NCBI GenBank assembly: GCA_964557855.1
Contig: CAZLBP010000019.1
Span: 1 to 64,000, forward strand
Direction: 5' to 3'
Source of the DNA: JAJRZL01 sp964557855
Lineage (GTDB): Bacteria; Zixibacteria; MSB-5A5; GN15; FEB-12
DNA length: 64,000 bases
Shown here: piece after piece, positions 15,705 to 23,752 of the stretch
Position numbering within the stretch: the first letter of the stretch is position 1
How the letters are laid out: the number at the start of each line of letters is the position of its first letter
The notes under the pieces: model-generated
What the model was told of the DNA's origin: nothing
What the model saw: only the letters and a program-made list of their open reading frames with translations
The model's database searches: none
Position numbers and translations under genes: made by a program

Positions 15705-16373
15705 TTATTGTTCATTGTTATCGTCTTGATCACTGTTGTCCCTGTCCGATTTGCCCTTGCTGACACCTACTTTGGCGTGACGCAGAACCCGGTTACCCTG
15801 CCGGTAGCCCTTGTTTATTTCAACCGCTACGACGCCTTCTTCGTATTCGTCGGAATCGACCTGCATCAGCGCTTCGTGCAAATCAGGATTGAACGGCTGC
15901 CCGACGGCTTCGATCGGTTCGACATTGTGTTTTCTGAGCAGCTCCTTCATTTGATTCAGGATCAGCCTGGCCCCCTGTCGAAAAGCGCCGTCGCCGGAAT
16001 CTTCCGTGGCATGCTGTAACGCGCGTTCGAAGTTATCGACAATATCAAGGAACTCGTGAAGTATGCTGTCGGTGGCGCTGCGCATCATCTCTTCGTAGTT
16101 GCGCGCCATGCGTTTTTTGTAATTGTCAAAGTCGGCAGCCGTGCGCAGCAGCTTGTCCTCCAATTCCGCGACGCGTGCTGCCAGCCGCTCTTCCTCGGTC
16201 AGAGGCTGGGCCGGTTCTATGGGTTCCGCGGTTTCTTCAGTTTCGTCCCGGGCATCAGCTCGACTGGCAGTTTCTTCTTCTGATTCCACCTGTTTACCTT
16301 GTTTCTTCGGTTCTTCGGCTTCAGTATTCTCGTGATTGGTAATCGGAATCTCTGTTTCCTTTTTTCCGGACAT
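15705..16373 (-). CDS. grpE: Nucleotide exchange factor GrpE
   Basis: Exchanges ADP for ATP on DnaK. It has 222 residues. The first 75 are highly charged and disordered (many Glu, Lys and Thr), followed by the long paired helix ('AELEDKLLRTAADFDNYKKR') and the C-terminal beta wing with 'FNPDLHEALMQV' and 'GNRVLRHAKVGVSKG'. The disordered N-terminus is longer than in E. coli. It starts 1 nt after the hrcA stop. Confidence 0.95.
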   Translation of the reverse strand: MSGKKETEIPITNHENTEAEEPKKQGKQVESEEETASRADARDETEETAEPIEPAQPLTEEERLAARVAELEDKLLRTAADFDNYKKRMARNYEEMMRSATDSILHEFLDIVDNFERALQHATEDSGDGAFRQGARLILNQMKELLRKHNVEPIEAVGQPFNPDLHEALMQVDSDEYEEGVVAVEINKGYRQGNRVLRHAKVGVSKGKSDRDNSDQDDNNEQ

Positions 16374-16374
16374 G

Positions 16375-17424
16375 TTACTCCCTTTTTTCCTTGTCCTCGA
16401 TACCAGTCAGGACTTCAGTGATAGTCCTGGCCGTGTACTCCACTACGGAGGTTAATTTGCTGTACGGCATGCGGGTGGGACCGATAATGCCGATCGTACC
16501 CGAAATACTGCCGACGCTGTACGATGATGTTACCAGCGAACAGCTCATGATCTGTGACCATTGGCTCTCGTTGCCGATCGTGATGAACAGGCCTTCATCC
16601 TTGGCCTTCATGAGAAACTCTCGAAGTTCGGAACTGTCTTCCAGCAGCTTGATCAATTGCGAGACTTTGACTACGTCAGCGAACTCCGGCTGCTGCAGCA
16701 GGTTGTCGACTCCGGCCACGAAGACGTCGCCTTTCCCCTCCGCCGACCATATTTGGTCCTTGGAGTCGATAATGAGCTTGATGAGCCGGCCCCGGTGCGG
16801 TACGTCGGTGAGCCTGTCCGTAATCGTCTTGCGGATTTTACCCAGCGTCAAACCGGCCAGACGTTCATTCAGGACCTGTTCCACTTCAAGCAACGACGTT
16901 TCGGATATAGTCGTCTCAACTTCAATGATAACACTGCGCGCCAGCCCGGATTCCACGACAACCACGGCCATAATTCGTTCGTGAGACAGGGGTATGAGCT
17001 CGATCCGTTTAAGGATACCTTCTTCAAAACGAGGCGCGCTGGAAACACCCAGCTGATGCGTAATCTCGCTCAGGACCCGGCAGGTCTGGCCGAGAAGCTC
17101 TTTGATGCCGCGGCCTTCCTTGAAAATCTCTTCCTTAATGACGTTCTGTTCGGCCTCGGAAAGAGCTTCCGGCTTGAGAATATAGTCGACATAGACGCGA
17201 TAACCGAGATCAGTAGGGACTCTTCCCGCGGATGTGTGAGGCTGGGCCACTAGACCCAGTTCCTCCAGATCCTGCAAGGTGTTACGGATTGTTGCCGGAG
17301 AGACACCCATTTTGAACTTGTTCGCAATCACCCTTGATCCGACCGGTCCGGCTGATGCAATATAGTAATTTATAAGGTTCCCCAGAACCTGTTTTTCGCG
17401 ATCTGTCAGATTCTCAAAAGCCAT
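16375..17424 (-). CDS. hrcA: Heat-inducible transcription repressor HrcA
   Basis: Represses heat-shock operons by binding CIRCE operators; its folding depends on GroEL, so it is released in stress. The 349 residues start with a winged helix ('TDREKQVLGNLINYYI', 'SPATIRNTLQDLEELGLV', 'HTSAGRVPTDLGYRVYVD'), followed by the GAF-like dimerisation domain and 'IGIIGPTRMPYSKL', all canonical. It is the first gene of hrcA-grpE-dnaK-dnaJ and so autoregulated. The promoter and CIRCE-like element lie directly upstream. Confidence 0.97.
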   Translation of the reverse strand: MAFENLTDREKQVLGNLINYYIASAGPVGSRVIANKFKMGVSPATIRNTLQDLEELGLVAQPHTSAGRVPTDLGYRVYVDYILKPEALSEAEQNVIKEEIFKEGRGIKELLGQTCRVLSEITHQLGVSSAPRFEEGILKRIELIPLSHERIMAVVVVESGLARSVIIEVETTISETSLLEVEQVLNERLAGLTLGKIRKTITDRLTDVPHRGRLIKLIIDSKDQIWSAEGKGDVFVAGVDNLLQQPEFADVVKVSQLIKLLEDSSELREFLMKAKDEGLFITIGNESQWSQIMSCSLVTSSYSVGSISGTIGIIGPTRMPYSKLTSVVEYTARTITEVLTGIEDKEKRE

Positions 17425-17458
17425 ATCGAGTTACACGCGCAAACATCCCACTGCCAAT

Positions 17459-17485
17459 TTGGCAGCCATAATGTCAGACTGCTAA
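17459..17485 (-). promoter_or_regulatory. CIRCE-like operator upstream of hrcA
   Basis: On the minus strand TTAGCAGTC, a 9-bp spacer, then GGCTGCCAA: an imperfect inverted repeat with the exact 9-N-9 geometry of CIRCE (consensus TTAGCACTC-N9-GAGTGCTAA). Arm changes keep the TT.GCA core. It starts 2 bp after the -10 box, ideal for repression. An overlapping second palindrome CTGCCAATTTGGCAG lies at 17451-17465. Confidence 0.75.
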
Positions 17486-17487
17486 CA

Positions 17488-17516
17488 AGGGTACAAATAT
17501 ATTAAACTACAGTCAA
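17488..17516 (-). promoter_or_regulatory. Sigma-70-type promoter of the hrcA-grpE-dnaK-dnaJ operon
   Basis: Minus-strand TTGACT, 17-bp spacer, TACCCT, directly followed by the CIRCE-like operator. Confidence 0.65.
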
Positions 17517-17561
17517 GGGGAAAGGTGCCCTGGGGATGGGGATTTTCGTATAGTGGACAGT

Positions 17562-17590
17562 AAAAACGCCAGGCTTTTCGGCCTGGCGTT
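17562..17590 (-). terminator. Intrinsic terminator of the small secreted protein gene
   Basis: Minus-strand perfect 10-bp stem AACGCCAGGC with a 6-nt loop, followed by TTTTT. It ends the transcript coming from 17957 and insulates the hrcA promoter. Confidence 0.85.
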
Positions 17591-17621
17591 ACCGGACAAG
17601 TAATTTATGGACTAGTGACCT

Positions 17622-17957
17622 CTACTTTTTCTTGTCCTCGGTCTTCTTCTTCGCCTTGGCAGGCGGAGGCGGGGCGGTGCGCTTCAGATTCTCTTTGCGA
17701 TCATCGATACCGTTGTTGTTTTTATCCACGAACGTGTCGTACTTCTTTTTCGATCCCTTTTGAGGAAGAGCGGGATTCTGTTTAGCCTGCTGGTTTGGAC
17801 CCGGCTTGGTAACCGCCGGCTTTTTGGCAGCAGGCTTCGTCTTTACGGGTTCTTGCTTGGCGACCTTACTCTTTTTCTCAACCGCATGTACACCACCGCT
17901 CCCCGAAAATGACACCAGGAAAGCCGCCGCGATTATGTAAGTCAGAAGTCTTTTCAT
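17622..17957 (-). CDS. Small secreted Lys/Pro-rich protein with one EF-hand-like loop
   Basis: Not a recognised family. It has 111 residues: a signal peptide of about 24 residues ('LLTYIIAAAFLVSFSG'), then a basic, low-complexity stretch rich in Lys, Pro, Ala and Gln. One calcium-loop-like segment, 'VDKNNNGIDDRKE', and a Lys-rich tail follow. I chose the ATG at 17957 because GGGAGGA lies 7 nt before it; the upstream in-frame ATG at 17972 overlaps that site. It lies directly after the DUF4384/PEGA-like protein, which also ends in a basic tail, so both may act in the envelope. Function unknown. Confidence 0.75.
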   Translation of the reverse strand: MKRLLTYIIAAAFLVSFSGSGGVHAVEKKSKVAKQEPVKTKPAAKKPAVTKPGPNQQAKQNPALPQKGSKKKYDTFVDKNNNGIDDRKENLKRTAPPPPAKAKKKTEDKKK

Positions 17958-18019
17958 ATTCCATCCTCCCATTTACTCGACAAGGTACTAAATGTAGTCA
18001 TCTTGTCAACGTTTACTTT

Positions 18020-19678
18020 CTACTTATCGCTTTTGCCCTTACTCCGGGTCTTGCTGCTGCCGCCACCGGATTTCGTGGTCGGAGCTTGCCTTCCGGAGGA
18101 TTTACTGCCTCCGGAAGGTCTGATCGTGGAACCGGATCCTTTGCTGTTCGAGCCGCCACCGGGACTATATGATGGAGATGAACCTTTGGAATTACTCTTG
18201 TTTCCACCGGCGGGCGGCCTGACGAGAGTGGATCCTTTTCCGCTCCTTTTGTTTTCCGTATTCGGTCGCAAAGTGGTCGACCGGTCATACTTCTTTCTAA
18301 AACTCGAACCGGACTTTTTCTGGTAGTAACTGTTGGTGCTGTTCTGTTTGTAACCGGTGTTGCCTTTCGAGTCATACCCCTGGGACGCTTTCCCGCGGAC
18401 GTCGATCGAACGTCGACTCGGCTTGTTTCCCGGATCGGCGCCGACAGTTGTCTTCCCGGACGAGTACCCTTTCGATTGGTAGCTCGACGTCCCGTCGGAA
18501 CTCCCTACGACAACCGATTTGCGGTTCGGCTTGTTGTAGCTGGGCGTTCCCGGTACCGAGGCGTTGTTGATGATGCCGGTGGTCTCCCAACCGCGTTTTG
18601 TCTTAACGATCTCCGTGCTGCCGCGGATGTGTTTTTTCGGGGCTGCAACAGCGACTTCAACTTCTTTCTTCCCGGCCGGGTGACTGATCGTTATTTCTTT
18701 CATTGTCACCTGTTTGGAGCTAAGAACAGCCTTCTTTTTCTCGGCAAACTTCGGATACCCGTTGGACACCGGATCCCGATAGCCTGCCAAACGCACCTCT
18801 CGGTATTTCGACTGCACCGAGGGCGACGTCTGAATTACACGGTGGTCCAGTACAACCGTGTGGTAGCGGGAAACATGGAAATCCGATTCCCAGCAGTACC
18901 CCCAACGATCGTAAACAGTTATCGTGTGCCAGCCGACATACACGCGTGGGAGATAAAGAGGGGCGCAGCCCCAATAAATACCGTTGACGTATACCGAAGC
19001 ACCGAACGGATAATCGATATAGACGTTACCACTAACGGTCCAGGGATGGTAAACCGGATAGTATACCGGTCGATAATAGTATTCTTCCCACTCGTTGACA
19101 TAGATCGAGGCCCGGTTATATGCGAAGCGCTGGCCTTCGAACCGTACGAAGAACCTTTCGTTCAGGTAATCCATGTAGGCGAATCGATCGTCCCAATCAC
19201 AGACCAGTCCGGATGTGGGATACCAGTCGGGAACAGGAAAACGATCTCGCGAGGCGACAATCTGGATATTCTCGACTCCTTCCGGCCCGGAGATGACCAG
19301 ATCATACTCGTCCCACTTGCCCGGCATATGATAGGTCACTCCGCCCTGCACGAAGTTGTCCTCGCCCGGCTCGGATGGAAACAGCATATTGACCCGACCG
19401 CGCGTATCGATGGAGTAGATAGCTACGAAGGCATCAGCGTTCGTCCGATAGTGTATGACTATCTTGTCCCCTTCGTAGTATTCACCATCGTTGTGATTGG
19501 TCCAGATTTCCACGTCCAGGTAGCGGTCGGACCGGGTACGGTCGGAATACTCGTAGTTGGAATCATTGTCGTCATCCGCATTATAGTCGCGGACTATGTT
19601 TTGGGCCGGTACCGACGTCGCCCCGAGAGCAAACATCAGTGCAACCAGCAGTGTAATCATCCTCTTCATACGTAACAT
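18020..19678 (-). CDS. Secreted DUF4384/PEGA-like protein with long basic Ser/Gly-rich tail
   Basis: 552 residues with a signal peptide (cleavage near 'VPAQN'). Residues about 50-145 ('YLDVEIWTNHNDGEYYEGD', 'AIYSIDTRGRVNMLFPSEPG') match the DUF4384 pattern of envelope proteins. Residues about 205-265 ('GNVYIDYPFGASVYVNGIYW', 'GWHTITVYDRWGY') look like a PEGA beta domain. From about residue 310 the chain is low-complexity, rich in Ser, Gly, Lys, Asn and Pro with no acidic patches, and likely disordered. It probably binds a polyanion such as polysaccharide or cell wall; that is inference. ATG at 19678 or the in-frame ATG at 19669 may be the start. Confidence 0.85.
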   Translation of the reverse strand: MLRMKRMITLLVALMFALGATSVPAQNIVRDYNADDDNDSNYEYSDRTRSDRYLDVEIWTNHNDGEYYEGDKIVIHYRTNADAFVAIYSIDTRGRVNMLFPSEPGEDNFVQGGVTYHMPGKWDEYDLVISGPEGVENIQIVASRDRFPVPDWYPTSGLVCDWDDRFAYMDYLNERFFVRFEGQRFAYNRASIYVNEWEEYYYRPVYYPVYHPWTVSGNVYIDYPFGASVYVNGIYWGCAPLYLPRVYVGWHTITVYDRWGYCWESDFHVSRYHTVVLDHRVIQTSPSVQSKYREVRLAGYRDPVSNGYPKFAEKKKAVLSSKQVTMKEITISHPAGKKEVEVAVAAPKKHIRGSTEIVKTKRGWETTGIINNASVPGTPSYNKPNRKSVVVGSSDGTSSYQSKGYSSGKTTVGADPGNKPSRRSIDVRGKASQGYDSKGNTGYKQNSTNSYYQKKSGSSFRKKYDRSTTLRPNTENKRSGKGSTLVRPPAGGNKSNSKGSSPSYSPGGGSNSKGSGSTIRPSGGSKSSGRQAPTTKSGGGSSKTRSKGKSDK

Positions 19679-19703
19679 GATCTTATCCTCGCTTTCCGGC
19701 TGC

Positions 19704-20618
19704 CTACTTCAAAGCCTTATGTTTGTCGGCTTTGAGACTTTCAATCTTCTTGGCATCTATTCTATCTAATTTATCATTTTCGTTTTTATAAGGAGCAATC
19801 AGCTCGGGATTGCCGGTATCTCGCTGGAAGGCCCATTGGAAATCGACTCGTCCCGTTGCCGAGTTGATGTCGGTGACCCGCATCTTGGCATAACGGTCCT
19901 CATCCGTAAGAATCACATAGGTATGACCTTCGATGATCTCGAAGAAGTTCAATTCAGACCAACCGACCTGTGGCGCCCAGCCGATTTCATCAAACTGGTC
20001 CGTATACCCCAAATCCTGAATGAAACCCTTGGGAACGAAGAAGATATCAGGCGGGTCTTCCTCCAGATAGGCAGCGTTGATGTAAAAGAGCCCATTTTGA
20101 TCCCGGTCAATATATACATCACATGCGGCGCTGAAGGCGGTCACCGTCGACATGGCCATGAAGTTAAAGCCGGAGGCATTCTCATTGACCACCCAGTCAA
20201 ACATTGACACAACTCCCTCGTCACGTGGGGTGTCAAAGACGTTTTCCGCGGACAACTCAGAAATCTGCCCGGCGTGATCAACCGATGCTACCGCGTACCA
20301 ATAGGTGACGTTGTTCTGAGCCGTACGGTCCGTATCAGAGTAAATGATCAGGTCGAGGTTTGGGTTATCATCCGCCGACCGACGTGAGATTTCGACATAA
20401 GGATCATTGGGACCGTCATCGTTGCGGTAAATGATGAACTCAGCAATATCGCGATCGTAAGGCCCGTACCACCAGAGGTATATCTCACTGTCACCGGTTA
20501 CCGATGTAACCCCTTGTGGGGGCTGCGGCACCGGATCGACTATTTCATCATCATCCTCACAACCGGCCACTACCAAGAAGGCTCCAAGCAGCAATATGAT
20601 CACGAAATTTCTCAACAT
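19704..20618 (-). CDS. Lipoprotein with fibronectin type III-like domain
   Basis: 304 residues. The lipobox 'VVAGC' places the acylated Cys at residue 20, after a hydrophobic signal, followed by an acidic linker ('EDDDEIVDP'). Residues about 33-115 ('PQGVTSVTGDSEIYLWW', 'FIIYRNDD', 'YWYAVASVDHAGQISELS') are a fibronectin type III-like fold. Residues 130-280 are an unassigned domain ending in a charged, Lys-rich C-terminus. It is probably attached to the outer membrane. Function unknown. The 236 bp before it show no clear element besides a weak promoter. Confidence 0.85.
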   Translation of the reverse strand: MLRNFVIILLLGAFLVVAGCEDDDEIVDPVPQPPQGVTSVTGDSEIYLWWYGPYDRDIAEFIIYRNDDGPNDPYVEISRRSADDNPNLDLIIYSDTDRTAQNNVTYWYAVASVDHAGQISELSAENVFDTPRDEGVVSMFDWVVNENASGFNFMAMSTVTAFSAACDVYIDRDQNGLFYINAAYLEEDPPDIFFVPKGFIQDLGYTDQFDEIGWAPQVGWSELNFFEIIEGHTYVILTDEDRYAKMRVTDINSATGRVDFQWAFQRDTGNPELIAPYKNENDKLDRIDAKKIESLKADKHKALK

Positions 20619-20854
20619 TCTTCAGACTCCTGATGCGTTTGTTGTTTCATCCACGCTAACGGTATATCAATAATCATGCCAACAGCAATAACCCTCTATC
20701 GTACAGAGAATTACAATATCCTACAGGTAATCACCATGCCGGAAATGCACGAATATTGTGCGGTCAAAGCCTTCAATGCACTGATACTGTGTAAGCGGAC
20801 GAGACCGATTTTCGGAGCTTAATCGGTGTTGCGGGAACAGCCGTGCGGTCGTAT

Positions 20855-22195
20855 CTAGGTCTCGGTCAGGTTGTACTCTTTGATCTTCGCTCTGAGTGTA
20901 TTACGATGAATACCAAGCACTTCAGCGGACTTATTAAAGTTCCAATCCAGTTGATCCAGACACAACTTTATGTGCCTCCTTTCAACTTCCTGCAACGAAA
21001 TGAGCTCAGGTCTCGACGTCGTTGCAGGCTCGGCGGTCAGTCCGGAGAGGTCACTGCTCGAAATGGTGGGACTTTGACAGAGTACCACCGCCCTCTCTAT
21101 GATATTCTCCAGCTCTCGCACGTTGCCGGGCCAGCTATATTGGGTCAGGATTTGGGCGGCCTTGTTGTCTATACCCTCAATCTCACGACCCGTCTTCTGA
21201 CGGAATTTCTCCAGGAACCGATCCGCCAGGAGCAAGACGTCTCCCTGACGGTCCCTCAGGGGCGGCACATTGATTGTAATCACGTTCAACCGGTAATAAA
21301 GATCTTCTCGGAACTTGTCTTCAGCCACCAGACGCTGCAAATCTCGATTAGTCGCGGCGATGATTCTTATGTCCAGCGATATTTCTTTCACCGAACCCAG
21401 GCGCTGGATTTTTCTCTCTTCAAGTACCCGCAGAAGCTTGACCTGCATCGATAACGGCATTTCGGCAATTTCGTCCAGCAGGAGCGTGCCGCCATCGGCT
21501 AATTCAAACCGACCCTGTTTGGCCTTGTCGGCCCCGGTGAAAGCGCCCTTCTCGTATCCGAAGAGTTCTGATTCCAGGAGATTCTCAGGAAAAGCTGCAC
21601 AATTGATGGCCACCAATCGGTGTTCCACCCGTCGCGACAGAGAGTGGATAGCCCTGGCTACGAGTTCCTTGCCTGTGCCCGATTCCCCCGTTATAAGTAC
21701 GGTCGCTTCCCGAGGCGCCACTCGTGCAATGAGCTCTTTGACCTGTCGGATGCCTTCCGACTGGCCGATAAGTTCCGTTTCCGGAAAGGCCTCGGCCAGG
21801 CGTTCTTGCATGACCGTGTGCTCCACAATCAACCTGTTTTGATCGGCGGCTTTCTTGAGTTTCAGGAGCAACTCGTCCAGATCTTCTATGGGTTTTGTCA
21901 AATAATCGAATGCCCCGGCTTTCATGGCCTCGACGGCGGCTTCCACGGTTCCGTACGCCGTCAAAACGATGACCTGTATGAAGGGGTTGATTTCCCGGAG
22001 CTTCTGCAACAATTCCCGTCCGGACATACCGGGCATTTTCATGTCGATCAAAGCTACCGGTGAAAAAAACTCGTGATACGCCTCCACAGCTTCTTCTCCG
22101 GTTGGACGGTCAAGCACCTCGAAACCGTTCTTAACCAAGAAGCCGCTCAGCAGTTTCCTCTGTGAAGACTCGTCGTCAACTACCAGCAGTTTCAT
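20855..22195 (-). CDS. Sigma-54-dependent response regulator (NtrC family)
   Basis: 446 residues in the order receiver, AAA+ and Fis-type helix-turn-helix. The receiver has phospho-acceptor Asp51 ('ALIDMKMPGMSG'). The AAA+ domain shows Walker A 'GESGTGKE', the sigma-54 contact loop 'GAFTGA' and 'DGGTLLLDEI'. The C-terminal Fis domain ends 'EVLGIHRNTLRAKIKEYNL'. It activates sigma-54 RNA polymerase when phosphorylated. No kinase gene is adjacent; the PAS kinase at 8141-9988 is the only complete candidate in the window. One sigma-54-type promoter candidate lies at 60271. Confidence 0.96.
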   Translation of the reverse strand: MKLLVVDDESSQRKLLSGFLVKNGFEVLDRPTGEEAVEAYHEFFSPVALIDMKMPGMSGRELLQKLREINPFIQVIVLTAYGTVEAAVEAMKAGAFDYLTKPIEDLDELLLKLKKAADQNRLIVEHTVMQERLAEAFPETELIGQSEGIRQVKELIARVAPREATVLITGESGTGKELVARAIHSLSRRVEHRLVAINCAAFPENLLESELFGYEKGAFTGADKAKQGRFELADGGTLLLDEIAEMPLSMQVKLLRVLEERKIQRLGSVKEISLDIRIIAATNRDLQRLVAEDKFREDLYYRLNVITINVPPLRDRQGDVLLLADRFLEKFRQKTGREIEGIDNKAAQILTQYSWPGNVRELENIIERAVVLCQSPTISSSDLSGLTAEPATTSRPELISLQEVERRHIKLCLDQLDWNFNKSAEVLGIHRNTLRAKIKEYNLTET

Positions 22196-22240
22196 ATGTC
22201 GGTTACTATACGCCCCGGTCGTACGCTTAGCAAGTCAAAC

Positions 22241-22267
22241 AAAAAACCCGCCGCGAAAGCGACGGGC
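22241..22267 (-). terminator. Intrinsic terminator of the beta-barrel protein gene
   Basis: Minus-strand stem CCCGTCGC/GCGGCGGG (one G-T pair) with loop TTTC, followed by TTTTTT. It lies 23 bp after the stop of the gene at 22290. Confidence 0.8.
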
Positions 22268-22289
22268 TGGATGTCCGAATTGAAATCGG

Positions 22290-22964
22290 CTATTCGCCGG
22301 TGCCGAAAAGCAACCTGATACCGGCATGGAGATCGATAACACTGACGTTTTCACCGAAGCTGTAATCGCGATCCCGATAGGTAGCTTCGGTCTCATCCGA
22401 AAGCGCCGTGTGATAGTTAACTTCGATGAAAATCCCGCTATAGTCGGCGGTGTAGTAGAAGAGGCCGGCGCCGATTCCGAATGCTACCGATGGCTCGTAA
22501 GATACTTCCCGAAATCGATTGCGATCCGGATTGGCGACGAAGGTACTGAACTTGGGGTTTTCAAGACCGACATGTCCCTTAACATATGGAACGAAATATG
22601 ACTCACCTTCGAACGTGTACTTGGCATACAGATTAGGATTGAAAAGACGATGATTGTGACTGGTCTCGTCTTCGGTATCAATCGAAAACTCGGTGTAGAC
22701 AAAATTCGCGCCAAGAATGAACTTGGGTGTCACGAAATAACCGATATCTATCCCGATGTCCCAGCCCAGTTCGGCTCCACGGTCTTGAACATTGTTCAGT
22801 TCGGCGCCGGTCCGCCAGTCGGAGATGCCGCCGACCGGAACGCCGAGGCCACTGTAGACGACCAGTTCCAGAACATCGCGTTCGACATACTCATCCTGTG
22901 AAAAGACGGTTGAACCGGCGAACAAGAGAAGAAACATACCTGTCAGTGTTGACACATATTTCAT
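22290..22964 (-). CDS. Outer-membrane beta-barrel protein
   Basis: 224 residues with a signal peptide ('LLLFAGSTVFSQ'). The mature chain has alternating hydrophobic/polar strands rich in Tyr, Phe and Gly ('FILGANFVYTEFSID', 'IFIEVNYHTALS'), as in OmpW/OmpA-like barrels of eight strands, with a C-terminal strand 'DLHAGIRLLFG'. No enzyme motif is present. A minus-strand TATAAT box (about 23000) lies upstream, and the gene is divergent from the HIT gene. Confidence 0.85.
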   Translation of the reverse strand: MKYVSTLTGMFLLLFAGSTVFSQDEYVERDVLELVVYSGLGVPVGGISDWRTGAELNNVQDRGAELGWDIGIDIGYFVTPKFILGANFVYTEFSIDTEDETSHNHRLFNPNLYAKYTFEGESYFVPYVKGHVGLENPKFSTFVANPDRNRFREVSYEPSVAFGIGAGLFYYTADYSGIFIEVNYHTALSDETEATYRDRDYSFGENVSVIDLHAGIRLLFGTGE

Positions 22965-23178
22965 TCAGTTAACCTCAACTATTCAAAAAGAACTTCGCTT
23001 CAATTATAGACGCACAAGTCGGCAGTAAGCGTTCAAAAAAACCTACTGCCGGATAATATTGGCGCAAATTAACATAGCAGTAACATCTTTGTCAACAGAT
23101 TAAATCAGACAATTTGCCACAATCGTCTTCTGCTTCCGCCGGATACGGTCGCCCTGGTTGCCGGACCGCTTTTAGCGC

Positions 23179-23206
23179 TTGAATCCGTAATCTGATTGCT
23201 TATACT
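23179..23206 (+). promoter_or_regulatory. Promoter of the HIT-family gene (leaderless arrangement)
   Basis: TTGAAT, 16-bp spacer, TATACT, with the ATG only 8 bp after the -10 box. If this promoter is used, transcription starts at or next to the A of ATG, giving a leaderless mRNA. No ribosome binding site is seen before the ATG. Confidence 0.5.
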
Positions 23207-23214
23207 GTAGCGTT

Positions 23215-23544
23215 ATGGAGACTGTCTTCACACGAATTATCAACCGAGAAACGCCCGCCAAGATTTTCCACGATGACGACGAGGTGATCGTTATTGCCGA
23301 TTACCGACCCCAGGCACCGGTACATCTACTTATCATACCCAAGCAGGTTACCAAGAACTTCTATGAGTCGCCGGCGGAACTGTTGTCGATGCTCAACGAG
23401 AAAGTCAAGATGATTGCGGAGAGACTCAATCTAGAGGACCGCTTCAGAGTCGTCATAAACAACGGTTACCGTCAGGAAGTGGATCATCTGCACTACCACT
23501 TCATGTCGGACCGGGGGGCGGAACGGCTCGCGTGGATCGATTAG
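23215..23544 (+). CDS. HIT-family nucleotide-binding protein
   Basis: A histidine-triad hydrolase or transferase acting on nucleoside phosphoramidates or dinucleoside polyphosphates. Its 109 residues have the family layout: 'TRIINRETPAKIFHDDDEV', 'QAPVHLLIIPKQ' and the triad 'VDHLHYHFMS', giving H-x-H-x-H near residues 94-98. It is monocistronic and divergent from the beta-barrel gene. A 12-bp palindrome (23559-23570) lies after the stop. Confidence 0.93.
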   Translation: METVFTRIINRETPAKIFHDDDEVIVIADYRPQAPVHLLIIPKQVTKNFYESPAELLSMLNEKVKMIAERLNLEDRFRVVINNGYRQEVDHLHYHFMSDRGAERLAWID

Positions 23545-23752
23545 CAGAGACCATGGCCGCGGAATTCCGCTAGTCCTTCACGCTAAAGCTTGACTAACAG
23601 GGACAATGTTCACATATTTGGGGAGAGTTCCTGATCGCGCACGGCGTGAGACAGAGGCCCGGTCCGGGTACACAAGCACTCAGGCAAGGCAGCGATACTG
23701 CTACTGATAATTGGTTATACATAGCTAGGTTTCCTTAACGGTGGAGTTTATC

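Noticed and set aside
18476..19675. Plus-strand frame of 399 codons opposite the DUF4384/PEGA-like gene
   Set aside because: The minus-strand protein has a signal peptide and recognisable domains; the plus frame has none and no ribosome binding site.
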